A stretch of 64,000 nt of DNA from Leptodontidium sp. MPI-SDFR-AT-0119 (lineage: Eukaryota > Ascomycota > Leotiomycetes > Helotiales > Leptodontidiaceae), in the NCBI GenBank assembly GCA_020726505.1, contig JAHLEZ010000022.1:558001-622000 (forward strand). The letters run 5' to 3'. Below are positions 22,920 to 34,824 of the stretch, in pieces. A program made the position numbers and the translations under genes. Within the stretch, counting starts at the first letter, position 1. Each line of letters begins with the position of its first letter. The notes under the pieces were generated by a model, which worked only from the letters and a program-made list of their open reading frames with translations, was not told the DNA's origin and made no database searches.

Positions 22920-25900
22920 ATGAAGGTGCCCTCTCTCCTCCTCGCCCTGTCGGCATTCCTCTCCCAAGTCTCAGCACTCGGGCAATCCTCCCCCGTGGTA
23001 ACTGAATCCGCATCTGGTCTCCTCAAACTAGCAGGCGGTGGGCAGAATGGCCAGATACTGGTCAGTGCCGATGACTGGTGGGGGGTGTTGCGCGCAGCAC
23101 AGGATCTAGCTGGTGATTTCGGGAAAGTAACGGGGAAGAATCTGACGCTGGGGAATTGGAGTGGGAATGTGACGAAGCGAGGTTTGGATTTGGGTTCGAG
23201 CGTTGAGAATACGAGGGTTGAGAGGGATTGGAATACCCCGCTGATGGGGAAGAATCCTGCTGCGCTTGCGCCGTCGTGGGAGGGTAAACATCGTAATCCA
23301 CCGAAAAGTGGAGTGCATGAGGTCGTGGATACGAAACCTGCTGGGACGACGGTTTATTATAAGTTTAAGCCTGTGACGAGTTTTGTAAATGTGAGTACAT
23401 TCCGAGATCCTGGCGTTGGGTTTGAGTTAGAGGGAGACTTAGCTGATGTTATGTCTATAGTATACACTCGGCCCAGAGCAGAACTTCACAGGTCCAACGC
23501 TCCTCTCATCATCCAGTGCAAAGACCGTCATAATCACAGGAACAATCGGCAAATCATCCGTCATCAACGCTCTCGTCACATCCGGCAAACTTGACGTCTC
23601 GGCCGTTAAAGGCAAATGGGAATCATTCATCTCACAAGTAATTGTCTCGCCTTTACCTGGAGTGGACAGAGCTCTGGTCATTGCTGGGAGTGATTTAAGA
23701 GGGACTGTGTATGGTTTGTATGATGTGAGTGAGGGTATGGGTGTAAGTCCTTGGTACTGGTGGGCGGATGTTCCTATTAAGAAGAGGAGTGGCGTGTGGG
23801 CGAAGGAAGGGAAGAAAGTGCAAGCTGCGCCTAGTGTGAAGTATAGGGGGATATTTATCAATGATGAGCAGCCGGGCTTAACGAATTGGGCCAAGTAAGT
23901 TTTCTTCTTTCTGTTTTCTACCAGTCCAGTGCACGCAACATAGCAGCAGGAATTGAACCCGAGCTTAGAAGCTGATAACTCGAAGTGACAATTACGAGAG
24001 GGGCCAATGGGGACCAGGCTTCAATCACTACTACCACCCGCGAGTCTTTGAGCTGCTCTTGAGACTCAGAGCGAATTATTTCTGGCCGGCTATGTGGGGT
24101 TCTATGTTCAACGTGGATGATACTGCCAATCAGCCACTTGCTGATGCTTTTGGTATTGTAATGGGAAGTAGTCATACTGGTATGTTTATGCCCTACTCAA
24201 GTCGGATATGATATGAAACGCGGGACTGACAGAACAGAACCCATGATGCGAGCTACCAACGAGTGGAATAACTTTGGGAAGCAGTATGGTGGTAGTGGGG
24301 TTTGGTAAGCTGTTCCCTTCCAGGCTTCGTGAGAGCTGTGAGTTTCTGGAATGGGATATACTGACCGGGATACAGGGCTTACGACTCCAACAATGCCTCC
24401 ATCAAACCTTTCTTCAAGTACGGGGCCCAGCGAGCAGCCCCATACGCAGCAAGCAGTCTCTTCACAATCGCCATGCGTGGCAGCCACGACACATCCATCC
24501 CTCTCGTCGATAGCGAAGCCGTTGTTGTTCTCGAGAACGTGGTAAAGGCGCAACGAGAAATCATCACCGAAGTTTTCCCCAACAACAATGTCAGCGACAT
24601 CCCGCAGATGTGGTGCCTGTACAAGGAGGTGCAGGGCTACTACGAGCAATTGGGCTTGACTGTGCCTGAGGATATCACGCTTTTGTGGACGGATGATAAT
24701 TTTGGGAATATTCGACGCCTGCCGCTTGCTAATGAGACGTCGAGGAGTGGTGGTGCGGGGGTTTATTATCATGTTGATTATGTGGGAGATCCAAGGAGTT
24801 ACAAATGGATTAATACGATCCAGCTTTCGAAGACTGTTGAGCAGGTTAGTATCGCTTAGCCGAGTTTGAGGCCACTCGCTAACGAGTGCAGATGCAACTT
24901 GCATATGCTCGCCAAGCAGATCGCATCTGGATCCTCAACGTGGGCGACCTCAAAGCTCTCGAGGTTCCCATCAACCATTTCTTGGACCTTGCATACGATA
25001 CTCCCAAATGGGGGTACGACAGTACACCAACATGGATCAAACTCTGGGCCACACGCGAATTCGGCGCCGAGCACGCCGATGCCATTTCCTCCATTCTCGA
25101 TCGTTATGGCATGTATGCTGCTCGCCGGAAATACGAGCTTCTCGATCCTAGTTTCTACAGTGTCCTCAATTACAACGAAGCCGATGCCATCCTTGCTCAA
25201 TGGGAATTACTTGCAGATGATGCACAGGGTGTCTACGACGACTTAGACAGAGATGCCAAGCCCGCTTTCTACGAGCTTGTTCTGCAGCCTGTTCTCGGTG
25301 GTCAGACTGTCAATCAGATTTATATCTGGGCGGCCAAGAATGCCCACTGGACGATTCAGAAGCGAAATTCGGCGAATGACGCTGCGATGGATGTTTTGAA
25401 GGCTTTCAAGAAAGATGCCCAACTTACTGCTCGGTATCATGAGTTGTTGGATGGGAAGTGGAATCACATCCTCGACCGTAAGTCTCTCATCGCTTGATTA
25501 TGAGTTCTCAGCTGACGTCCATAGAAACCCATCTCGGATATACAGGATACTGGCAACAACCGATGCGAAACACGGCGCCTCCACTCTCTTTTGTTCAAGA
25601 TCTCGAGACATCATTAGCAGGCAACATTGGAGTCGGCGTAGAAGGGAGCAATGCTACAGTAGCAGGTGACGATGCCTATCACGCCAACTCAGGAGGAACA
25701 CTCGTTCTCCCATCTATGGATCCATATGGTCCCAGAACTCGCTGGATCGACATGTTTGCCCGTGGAGTAGCAGGATGTCAATGGACCCTGTCCCCATGGG
25801 CACCCTACGTTGTCCTGTCGACAACAACCGGCTACGCAGGCGGTGATAACGGAACAGATACCCGTGTCTACGTCTCTATTGACTGGGCCAAAGCACCTGC

Positions 25901-26657
25901 GGCACCAAACACCACAACAGTTAACATCAACGTGACATCCTCCTGTGGCAAAGGCTGGGGCAACTACAATGCACCGCTCATTCAAGTGCCGGTCTCCAAT
26001 CTTGCCGTCCCATCAGATTTCACCGGCTTCGTGGAGAGCGATAAACACATCGCCATTGAAGCCGAGCATTCCTCGCGCAACACAGCCGTCAAGGGCGTTT
26101 CGTACATCACCCTGCCCTCCTATGGACGCACACTGTCGGGTGTGACAATGATGCCAGTCCTCGCTCCCAGCCAACCAGCTGGTACAGGTCCTGTGCTAGA
26201 ATACGACATCTACACTTTCACAAACACGTCAGTTGCGAATGTCACACTACTACTCTCTCCATCACTGAACCAGAATGGCGGAGAGCGCCCCTTGAAATAC
26301 GGTATTGCCTTCGACTCCGAGACGCCGCAAGTGCTCCAATTCGTGGGAAATTGGACCGGAGGCGGCTCACCTCCTGGGTGGCTCGGCGCCGTCTCTGACT
26401 CAGTATGGGGAATGGCAGCGAGTGGGAACACGACTACGACGAAGCACAACCTGTCAAAGACTGGGAAGCATACGCTGAAGATCTGGGCGGTGGAGCCGGG
26501 TGTGGTTATCCAGAAGATCATCATCGATTTTGGAGGTGTGAGGAATAGTTATTTGGGGCCGCCGGAGAGCTTCAGGGCGGGTGTTGATAAGGTGGGAGGG
26601 TATAAGGGGGAGAATTTCGCGGGGGTGCAGGTTCGGGATGTGGTTTCTACTGGGTAG
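22920..26657 (+). CDS. Secreted GH115 xylan alpha-1,2-glucuronidase
   Basis: Seven exons: 22920..23390, 23461..23894, 23986..24179, 24238..24304, 24376..24844, 24892..25477 and 25525..26657 (1117 residues). Every splice keeps frame and joins family blocks. The N-terminus MKVPSLLLALSAFLSQVSA is a signal peptide. Characteristic blocks are SPWYWWADVPIKK, PSVKYRGIFINDEQPGLTNW, FELLLRLRANYFWPAMWG, MGSSHTEPMMRATNEW and WTDDNFGNIRRLP, all typical of glycoside hydrolase family 115. Several Asn-x-Ser/Thr sites occur. These enzymes remove (4-O-methyl)glucuronic acid from internal and terminal xylose units of glucuronoxylan outside the cell. Activity is inferred from family. A beta-rich C-terminal region of about 350 residues follows the catalytic part. 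Confidence 0.93.
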
Positions 26658-26982
26658 GGAGGTTGTTGGGAGATGAGATGCGATTGGATGAGGTTGGGTG
26701 TGTGAGATCTATAAAATTCTAGTGTTAATATTTATTCATTGTTTGCTTCAGGTTCCTGGCCGGTCCATCATCTGCTCTCAGATGATCTTGTGTCAGGAAA
26801 GTGTGTAGGAGACTCCAAGAAAGGGGGTTCTCGCTAATTCGCAGGTCCAGAAGCCAGGTGCCAAAACAATAACACCTCCCGAAGGGGCCCGCGCTTGACT
26901 ATTAGGGGTTATATCTCAGTCACGTCTAGCTGTGTTGAGTAACCGCTTGACCCATTCAAGTTAGCCTATTATTGGGGGCTGG

Positions 26983-27019
<37 letters not shown>

Positions 27020-27666
27020 CAAATTTTTGACACCCCAGAGTACTGTACTGTACAGCTTCTCTTGTTGCACTTCAAATGCTTGGTACGTACCATACCCACC
27101 AATACATCTGGAGTAGAAGCGGAGATCTCGGACAAGCCGTTGTAGTTCTAAGCTCAGGAAGTCGGTTTGGGAAGGTAGAAAGGTAGGAAGGTAGACAGAA
27201 TGCTGTTGAATTGAATTGGAAGCTTGGGGCGCACGTGGGTGCATTTGTACACTTCCTATGTGAGGTATTCAAGAGATAAGGATATGCTAAGGCTGTAGAA
27301 GGGCTGGGGTACGGAATTATCCGGAAGATCATATCTCTTTACATGTGGTGGCGGGCTTGGGAGAAGGCCTTCGCTTCCATTAGCGATGGGAGGAGATTGG
27401 TCACGGTGTCAGAGTATCACGTTTCAAGCTACTTTCAGTGATTTTGACAGCGGCGACATGACTTGTTAGAGAAGAAGATCTATTATAAGATCTTTAGTTT
27501 TGAGGATTCTAAAAAGAGCTGCTTAGGTAAGCGATCCCATACCTAGGTAAGTTCCAGATGTTGCTGGGATCTAACGTGACATATCGTTTCCTTCACATTC
27601 AATCTTTTCCAGGGACAATGGCCCGGAATGAGACCAAAAAAATTGCGTTGACTAGCAGTTTATCTT
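26658..27666. other. Intergenic with a 35-bp poly-G tract
   Basis: No supported gene downstream of GH115. It holds the poly-G run described separately. Confidence 0.55.
26984..27018. repeat. 35-bp poly-G tract
   Basis: Thirty-five consecutive G. Such runs are rare, can form G-quadruplexes and stall polymerases, and their length is often wrong in assemblies. Confidence 0.9.
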
Positions 27667-27927
27667 TCATTTGTATGCATCGCTCCCCTGACAAAAAGTA
27701 AGAGAACAAACGCTTCCTTGGCACTTCCAGTCTGTGATTTCCAGATCTTTGTCATTATCTGCGGTGCGTATGCGTGTCACGTTATGGAGGCCATTAGAGC
27801 CATCTGCTATCAAGAATGGACAAGGCTCCTGAGCAGCTACCACAGTGTCTGCTCTCTCCTTGAGCCTTTTGAAGAACTCCAAGTACGGAACATCTTTACC
27901 TAATATAATAAAGCTAATAAAGGACAT
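27667..27927 (-). pseudogene. Possible gene fragment, 86 codons
   Basis: The open frame reads like protein, with VVAAQEPCPFLIADGSNGL and DLEITDWKCQGSVCSLTFC. Paired cysteines and a strand-rich pattern suggest the C-terminal part of a larger protein. It begins right after a possible acceptor (TTATATTAG), but no upstream exon with a matching frame was found. I read it as an isolated exon or remnant. Function is unknown. Confidence 0.3.
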
Positions 27928-28496
27928 TTGTTGCTATTCCCTAAACCTGTTACCGATCTTATCAACCCTATCGTCAGATGGCTAGCGCACAGTGCCAAGT
28001 CTTAAGACTGTGGACGGCACCTTGGCCTGCATTATTGAATGGGCTTTGCAATCCTCCAGATCAAACGACGGCAAGCCATTCTTGTTATCTGGTTGGCTTG
28101 AAACTGGCCGAAGCTTAGCCGAAACTTTGATGCAGCCTTGGCAACTCAGCCTCTATTCACTTCAACCAAACAGAACACAGGGAGTTCCGACAACGTGCAG
28201 CAATCAATATATTGTGACCAGAGCAAGGTTTTGGCAATCCTGTTATTAGAACATGTTTCCAGCCAATTTTTGGGCCACTGATCATTTTCGTGGTCTCAAA
28301 ATCTGGGGAGCGAGGGACACTCACAACACAACAAACTGGTCTCCTAAAGTCTACCAATATTTTGAGCGACGAAGAGATGATTTGATGTCACTATAAGCTA
28401 TCTTTATTCTACATAAATTCCCTCAAGTTTGTCGGAGAAACTCATGGTGGATTTGACCACGCACCGAACCACATCACGCTTCGCTACCGCCAAACT
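27928..28496. other. Intergenic; no gene seen
   Basis: Upstream region of the membrane-protein gene. Nothing recognisable. Confidence 0.5.
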
Positions 28497-31213
28497 ATGT
28501 CTTCAAATCAGGATTATGTTCCATACGGAACTAATGCTGTATACACTGGATTCTGGATCAACCAGGACCGAGGGAGAATTCTTGGTGCCACACTGACCCT
28601 TCCAGATAAACAAGCTGTTCCTCTCCTCGCAGCTCTCGCCGTTCTTGTTGCGCTTGCTGGTAACCGAAGCTGGCATTTATGTCGACTGACTTGGCATCGA
28701 TTTCTTCGCACCAAAGAAGCACACACGTCTGCGATCAAAACCCGCCGAAGAAAACAGCAGGTTGTCATTAGAAATTCCGAAACTGCCGGAGGTGCGACCG
28801 TTGGGTTGTTTGCGGTCTGGTTTGACTTTGGTATTTTGCAAATTCTGAGAGAGTTCTCACTGAAAGATATTGTGTTGGGGCTTTTCACCTTGGGCCAGTA
28901 CGTATTTTTTGAAAATATTTTTTCTGCACTTTAATTTCCGAGCAACTGTTGGCAGCTTGAAACATTCAAGAGTTATTAAGATAATAGGAACCTTTCTCGC
29001 GATTGATTCCGAAGCAGGAGTAAAGTTTCGATGTTCGAGCTTGACTGAATTATCGAAAGAATCTCAAACTTACTTCTGTGGTGGAAAATACTAACTGATG
29101 TTTGTTCTAGCTGGATATCTTTCATCGCCCTTGGAGTTCTTGTGTCTCAGATAGTCGTGGGAAATCTTGTTGTATCCAAAGTACTCCCGACTTGTGGTCT
29201 CTGGTTTCCGATTGGATCTGACCCTCCAACTGCCGAAAGCGATGCAATATTTAACGAAATGAAGACCAATGAGACAATAAACTCGGAAAATTACGTGCGA
29301 AGTTGCTACCCTAAGGGAGGCTCTCAAGGGATTATTGCTTGTGACAAGTTCATCACACGTTCATTTCAACAACAGACAATAGAGGGCCAGGCATGCCCCT
29401 TCAAAGGGGTTTGCTTGCCAGACGCAAATTCTGCCGTCACTTTCGACTCTGGAAATATGACCTTCAGCGAACTGGGCCTGAATACCAAACATGGAAAGGA
29501 GCTGTCCGTGAATAGACGTAGTACTTGCGCTGTCTTGAGTATGTAAGAGTTTTACTTTCGTCCCTTGAACAATCCAGTCTTTTAGAGTATCTCAGTTTGT
29601 TGATTCTCATGAGATCCTTGGTATCTGTCTCTCTTTGTAAGGACCCCGCTAATCAAATTTCCTCAAAGATTCTCCAGCTTTTCGGATAAATCCGGTAGGT
29701 CTCCTTCACAAAATGGGAAGCAAGTTTAGAAGTGGAAGCATATCCTGATGATGTTCCTAGCCTCCGCCCGGTACCGACAATAACACCCGAGTATATTCAT
29801 TCTTCAAAGATGTAGACACGGGCGAGAATGAAACAATACCTTTCAACGACGCCAGCTCGATGAGTTACAACTACCGCCTCCTTTCGACATTTCTCCCCTA
29901 CCAACCTGAAAATTTTCCTCCGGCGCTTGAACTCGAAGAAAACAATAATGAAGTCAGCATATTCTATATGCAAGATTTGGGCATATTATTTATTGAACCT
30001 GAAAAAGACCCAGTAGGTGGATCACACCCAGTTCTCGCACTTTTTGTGTCTTATTCATTAACCCTGATACTGAAAATACCATGCATAAACGAAAGCTTCC
30101 ATTCTGCCTTTACAGCCTACGATATGGGCTAATAAGTTGACAACATCATGATATCAAACTGTGCTAACGATGCCATTCTGTAGTGGTTTTCTGCCAACTT
30201 CGCCCATGAGTTTCCACAGCTGACGAAACCCGGCGACCCCGTCTTCACTCGTTACTCTGCAGACAGGTGGCTCAACGTCGTCTTATGCCATGAGCAATAT
30301 CGCTTCTGCAGTACCATCACCGACAATTGCACTGATTTTCGAGGGTTGCTCAGCGTTAATAAATCTTCGAATCAGGAAGAGTACAACGCTTTACTTGGCT
30401 CCGGTACCAAACCCAAGCTCACCACCGGTTCCGACTGGGCACTTAGCATCATTTTACTCGAAGAATTTATGCAGAAGACACCTCTCGCTTTCAGTATAGC
30501 AGGAAGTTCGGATTTGGCGCTACAAGCTAATCGATTATTGAACGATGGACATCAAAGCAAACTCTCAGACAGGCAGTGGATTCTTGAGTTCGAATTCTGG
30601 TTTACGATGGCTCTTGCACGTCTTCAACTCGGTATCTTCAATACTATCGAACGACCACTGGGCCTGGACGATACTAAAGCATTTAATTTCTTTGCTCTAG
30701 AAGGAAATGAAGCAATTTATAATATTTGCGGTCGCATCAAATTTAACGATCCGAATCATACGTCGTTAAGCACGTTTGGCCTGATCATGATACTCGTTTT
30801 CTCGCTATCTCTCATGTTGGCAAGTTTTGTGGGAATATTGTTGCCTTTGATACCGTATGTATATCTTCCAAACGACTTCTATCCCGAGGAAAATTGTCCT
30901 TCACGGTTGTGGAATCTCGGGGGGCGATGACATTTATTCCTCCATTGACCTGTTGGAGCCTAAAACTGACTAGCTCTAGATTCGTGAAACGATGGAGACC
31001 TTTGCTTGAGTGGGAAAAGAGACGATGCACTCGCTTTATTGGTAAGAGGTTTTCAAAGCTGATTTGTGACACTGAAGATACTGATATTTTAAGGCCTCTG
31101 ATCATGAGTCTGTCGAAAGCTCCTACTTCGCACTTGATAGAAAGGCGTCGCCATCACAAAATATTCACAACGATCGTGGCGGTGATATGGATCCTTTTCA
31201 GATGAGTTATTAG
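28497..31213 (+). pseudogene. Large fungal multi-spanning membrane protein of unknown function, apparently damaged
   Basis: Clear exons are 28497..28897, 29111..29538, about 29700..30012 and 30184..about 30856, with a C-terminal exon ending at 31213. Blocks such as GRILGATLTLPDKQA at the N-terminus, an ectodomain with ACDKFITRSFQQQ, and KDPWFSANFAHE across the 30013..30183 intron belong to a widespread uncharacterised ascomycete membrane-protein family with a large extracellular loop. Predicted spans lie near residues 40-60, 105-155 and close to the C-terminus. Around 29765 the coding signal passes from one frame (EAYPDDVPSLRP) to another (GTDNNTRVYSFFKD) with no GT-AG to explain it. A second change is needed near 30990, where the C-terminal frame (ESVESSYFALDRK) follows an in-frame TGA. 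Two unexplained shifts suggest a pseudogene or assembly indels. Confidence 0.6.
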
Positions 31214-31391
31214 ATCGATGAATCTTCATCAAGTTTAGCGTTGTTCTATCTTCTGTCCTTTGGGTTCATTTTCTCATTGAGCCATTGCAAAAGTTAGTAA
31301 TAACTAAATAAACCACTAAGAACCTCAAAGATTATTACCACCTATATTTACAGATTTCGGATTTACTTTTGGAGAAATAAGACTTTTATAT

Positions 31392-31553
31392 TGTTACGAA
31401 CAGGGGTCCGGAACAGGTATGCTTCGGCTAAGTCAAAGGTCCGACTCCGACTCCCTATATATATGGCTCCCTCCCTCCTGTAGAGTAGCTCTGTAGTTTT
31501 GTATTCTAAGTGTTAAGTCAACCTTCTGCGGCCAAGGCTCTTGTGTCGTGACA
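31392..31553. mobile_element. Solo LTR, 162 bp, with 5-bp target-site duplication
   Basis: The element starts TGTTACGA and ends TCGTGACA, which are inverted copies at 7 of 8 positions and follow the TG...CA rule. It is flanked on both sides by the identical pentamer TATAT (31387..31391 and 31554..31558). Inside is a TATATATAT box at about 31455. These are the hallmarks of a retrotransposon LTR left after recombination between two LTRs. No internal gag or pol sequence is present nearby. The size is small but within the range of fungal Gypsy/Copia and TRIM-type elements; the superfamily is not determined. Confidence 0.8.
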
Positions 31554-31558
31554 TATAT

Positions 31559-31850
31559 TTCTATCGCCATAAGTAATTACTTATAATATAGCGTAAATTT
31601 ATTTTTATAAAAGTTTAATTTAAGATTCTTAAGGATTATTATTAACACTTAATAAAAATAAAATAAAGTAGCCTTAGTTTATATTTAACTTAACTAAAAA
31701 TTAAATACATAAGTAAAAAGTAAGTGCTACTTAAGAATTACTTAGGATCCTTAAGCTTAAGTAAGTTAAATAGGGAAAAGGCAAGCTAAGGGTGAGTAAC
31801 GCCTAAGTAGAAGTGGCAAGCTTGCTAACTAACCTTAGGACGAAGAAAAG
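31559..31850. repeat. AT-rich block, possible RIP-mutated repeat remnant
   Basis: Strongly enriched in TTAA, TAAG and ATTA words and lower in GC than everything around it, directly after the solo LTR. TpA-rich blocks next to transposon remnants are typical of repeat-induced point mutation in ascomycetes. No open frame or termini can be made out. Confidence 0.45.
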
Positions 31851-32927
31851 AAAAGTTGTGTTTTATTATTAAGATAATCACACCTCCCGTCCTGCCAAGT
31901 GGCCAAGATACCAAGACTGTTCAACCGCGAAGAAGTTGCAAATGACTGGAGGAAAAAAGACGTTCCGTCTCTCTCCTGCGGGGATTTTGAGAACCTGGGA
32001 AAAGGGAATAATGGGATGGACGCCACGCGGTCGCTGATAGATTCCCTTTGAGATGAGGGCAGGCGTACCGTTGTTTTTGTTTTGAATCGGTGGGAAGAAT
32101 GATGTAGGTTGTGAACTGGTTTATTTGCCTGTGTCACATTCTTGACGGCAAAGTTGGCATGGAGAGTTTAATAATCTGGGGAAGGAACTCCAATATTAAC
32201 TTTTATATTGAGCTTAAATTTCCACTGTGGATCGTTGTGACCGCAGTTCTGAGTTTCACAGGTCGGGAGATCGCTCACGCCCAGCCTCCTCCATCAGGAA
32301 TACCTTGTTTTCCTAATCTCCCGAGGTCCCCCTCACTATTTCACCCCCGGAGAAACTTTAGCGGGACAGCGCTCAGGGAATCTGGAGAGCTCCAAGCTTT
32401 CTCCAGATTCGAGACATCACACAGGGACAGATTTACCCCCTCCAGGAACGGTGTGGCTGACATCCAGAGCAGTAATTGGACGCCCACAAGCGAGTTCTGG
32501 AGGTGAGGCTAATGTCACTAACCACAACGATCACTTAAACCGTTACCATATATGCACTTCATCTAATGGACAGGTTTTCCGTCTTGGCTGCTCAGGGCAA
32601 CTTCGAAATTTTGGAGGAGAGAGCTGTGGAATTTCGGGTCATCTCTCATCTTGTCGTTCTCGGTCGACTATTCCGAGCTGCAGGATCCTAGGCGTGCATT
32701 CGAGAAGCTCGTGTCACGGAGACGGAGGAACCTCGACCTGGAAATGATCTGTGTAACTAGTCTGTGAGCTGCAGGAACTTGGGTATGTATGATGGCACGG
32801 TTGGAGATCTCCCTGTCCAAAAAAATAAACATATAAGGAGGGTGCTTTGTATCTCCCACTTTTCGGTCTTTCGTCTCTATCCTTGATCAATTGAAAGTCC
32901 ATCCAGAGCAAGTCGGTTCATATCACC
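31851..32927. other. Intergenic; promoter of pectate lyase at its end
   Basis: No supported gene. Open frames here lack domains and splice continuity. Confidence 0.5.
32832..32837 (+). promoter_or_regulatory. Possible TATA box of the pectate lyase gene
   Basis: TATAAG within an A-rich context, 91 bp before the ATG at 32928. The distance fits a fungal core promoter. Motif evidence only. Confidence 0.35.
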
Positions 32928-34373
32928 ATGAAGCTTCTTTCCAGTCTCGTTGCTCTGAGCAGCATTGCTTCTGCCTCAGCACAAGTTTGCAATGCGGATA
33001 ACTGCCTTCGAGGACTTCGTTCCCCAGAACGAGTTGCCGAAGCTAGGGAATTCTGTGGTACTTTCACCACAGCCCCCGTGACAGCAACAGCTTCGATTCC
33101 CACTTTCGCCGCTCAAGCTTGTGCTGGGAACGTTGCCAGTCGTGTTAGCAGTGCCTGCAGCTGTATTGCTACCTCTGTAAGTAGAGGCCCAGTTTCCTGT
33201 TCACAGATCTGAGTTGCTGGTACGAGATCATATCACTAATCGGAATTTTTCTAGACTGCAACTCCAACAACTTCTGTATGTGGCCCAGACGCTAGCTACC
33301 CAGCAATTTCTCTACCCTCTGGAGCTTTCGATCTTGTGGGATACGCCAAGGAGAACCCAATTGGACCTGTCAGTGGCGGAGCAGGAGGACCAACAACCAC
33401 AATCACTGCCGGAAGCACTGCTGCCAACTCAGCTTTGATTGCAGCCGTTACTGTATTTTATCCTACTGACTTTACTCTTACAACCTGCTAACCTTCTTCA
33501 GGGAGCCAACCCACTGACTATCATCATCGAAGGAGAATTTGCCCTTCCTGCTCGTTTGCGAGTCAATGGATCCAACAAATCAATTATCGGTGGCAAGAAT
33601 GGAACCATTGCACGGAATGGAATGACTCTTGTCAACGCCACGAATATCATCGTCCAGAACCTGAGATTCACTGGTGTGCTTGACAACGATTGCATGACCA
33701 TCCAGAACACTACCCGCGTCTGGGTCGATCACAACGATCTCTCCTCCAACCCCAACATCATCAAGAACGGTCCTGATCTTTATGTAAGCTCCATTTGCTC
33801 TTCACCCTGGATTCAACTAACAAATTCTAGGACGGTCTCATGGACGTCATCCGTGCATCAGATTGGATCACAGTCTCATGGAACTACTTCCACGACCACT
33901 ACAAGGCGTCTCTGGTCGGAAACAACGATCAATTCCGCTCCATCGACTTCGGCCACCTCCACCTCACCTACCATCACAACTACTGGCGCAATCTCGGTAC
34001 GCGTGGAAACGCAGGTCGATTCGGACACCAGCACTTGTACAACAACTACTACAAAGACTTCCGCTACCAAGCCATTCACTCCCGCTCTGACAACCAAGTC
34101 TTGGTCGAGGGGAATGTGTTCACAGGCGATACTCGCGAGGCGTTGAGCACATATGGTTTGGTCATCCCCGAGGACTCGCCTAACACGTCGCCATTGGGTG
34201 ATTTTGAGATCGATGGATATGCGAACTTGGGTGCTACGAACGACTTTGGAGGCTCAGGGGTTAACATTACGCAAGTTGGGAACTTTACTACTGCTCCTTA
34301 TAGCTATACATTGAGTCCTCTTGCGGATGTTCCTGCGTTGGTGGTTAGGTATTCTGGTTTGGGGAAGCTGTGA
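32928..34373 (+). CDS. Secreted PL1-family pectate lyase
   Basis: Five exons by splice motif: 32928..33176, 33255..33452, 33502..33783 and 33831..34373 make up four coding blocks (423 residues) joined by three introns of 78, 49 and 47 nt, all in phase 0. MKLLSSLVALSSIASASAQ is a signal peptide. A small Cys-rich N-terminal module follows (CNADNCLRGLR...VSSACSCIATS), then a Thr/Ser linker and the parallel beta-helix. PL1 hallmarks are the strand repeats INGxx-like (VNGSNKSIIGG), VWVDHNDL, DGLMDVIRASDWITVSWNYF with DHYKASLVGN, and the RxPR-region equivalent NLGTRGNAGRFGHQHLYNN. It cleaves de-esterified pectin by beta-elimination outside the cell and needs calcium. Several N-glycosylation sites are visible. 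Pectin-lyase activity on methylated substrate cannot be excluded. Confidence 0.9.
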
Positions 34374-34824
34374 GTTGGGTGCCATTCTTAATACAATCAA
34401 TCTTAATTCTTGAGGCTCGGAAATACAAAATCATATTTCAAGTTACGATGCACTGTTTACCATGTCTGACGACAATGCTTTTTGCGAGTCTTTAGCGTAG
34501 TTCTGTGTAGTCTTGTGGTCGGTCTCCTCATGATGTAGTCTCGGTGCAAGGCTTTCGACTCGGTGCCAGCCTTCCTGAATTGTTATCAACTAGCTTTGGG
34601 GCATTGCCCGGCCTGGGTGCCTCGTGGGCTGTTGATAAAGCCACTGAGTCTGCCTGCAGCGTGGCCTACAGTAAGGACTGCAGTTATGGAGGCAGTGCCG
34701 AGCTCCAAGCCACAGCCGTGCCCGAACTACTTCTCTACCACACAAACACCCCCGGATCTTGCGCATATATGCCAGATTTCGCTGACCCAGCCATGGGATA
34801 ACCTTCAAACGCTCTTCAAACATC
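34374..34824. other. Intergenic; no gene seen
   Basis: Between the lyase stop codon and the PigL_N-type gene. An 85-codon frame (34544..34801) has no support. Confidence 0.5.
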
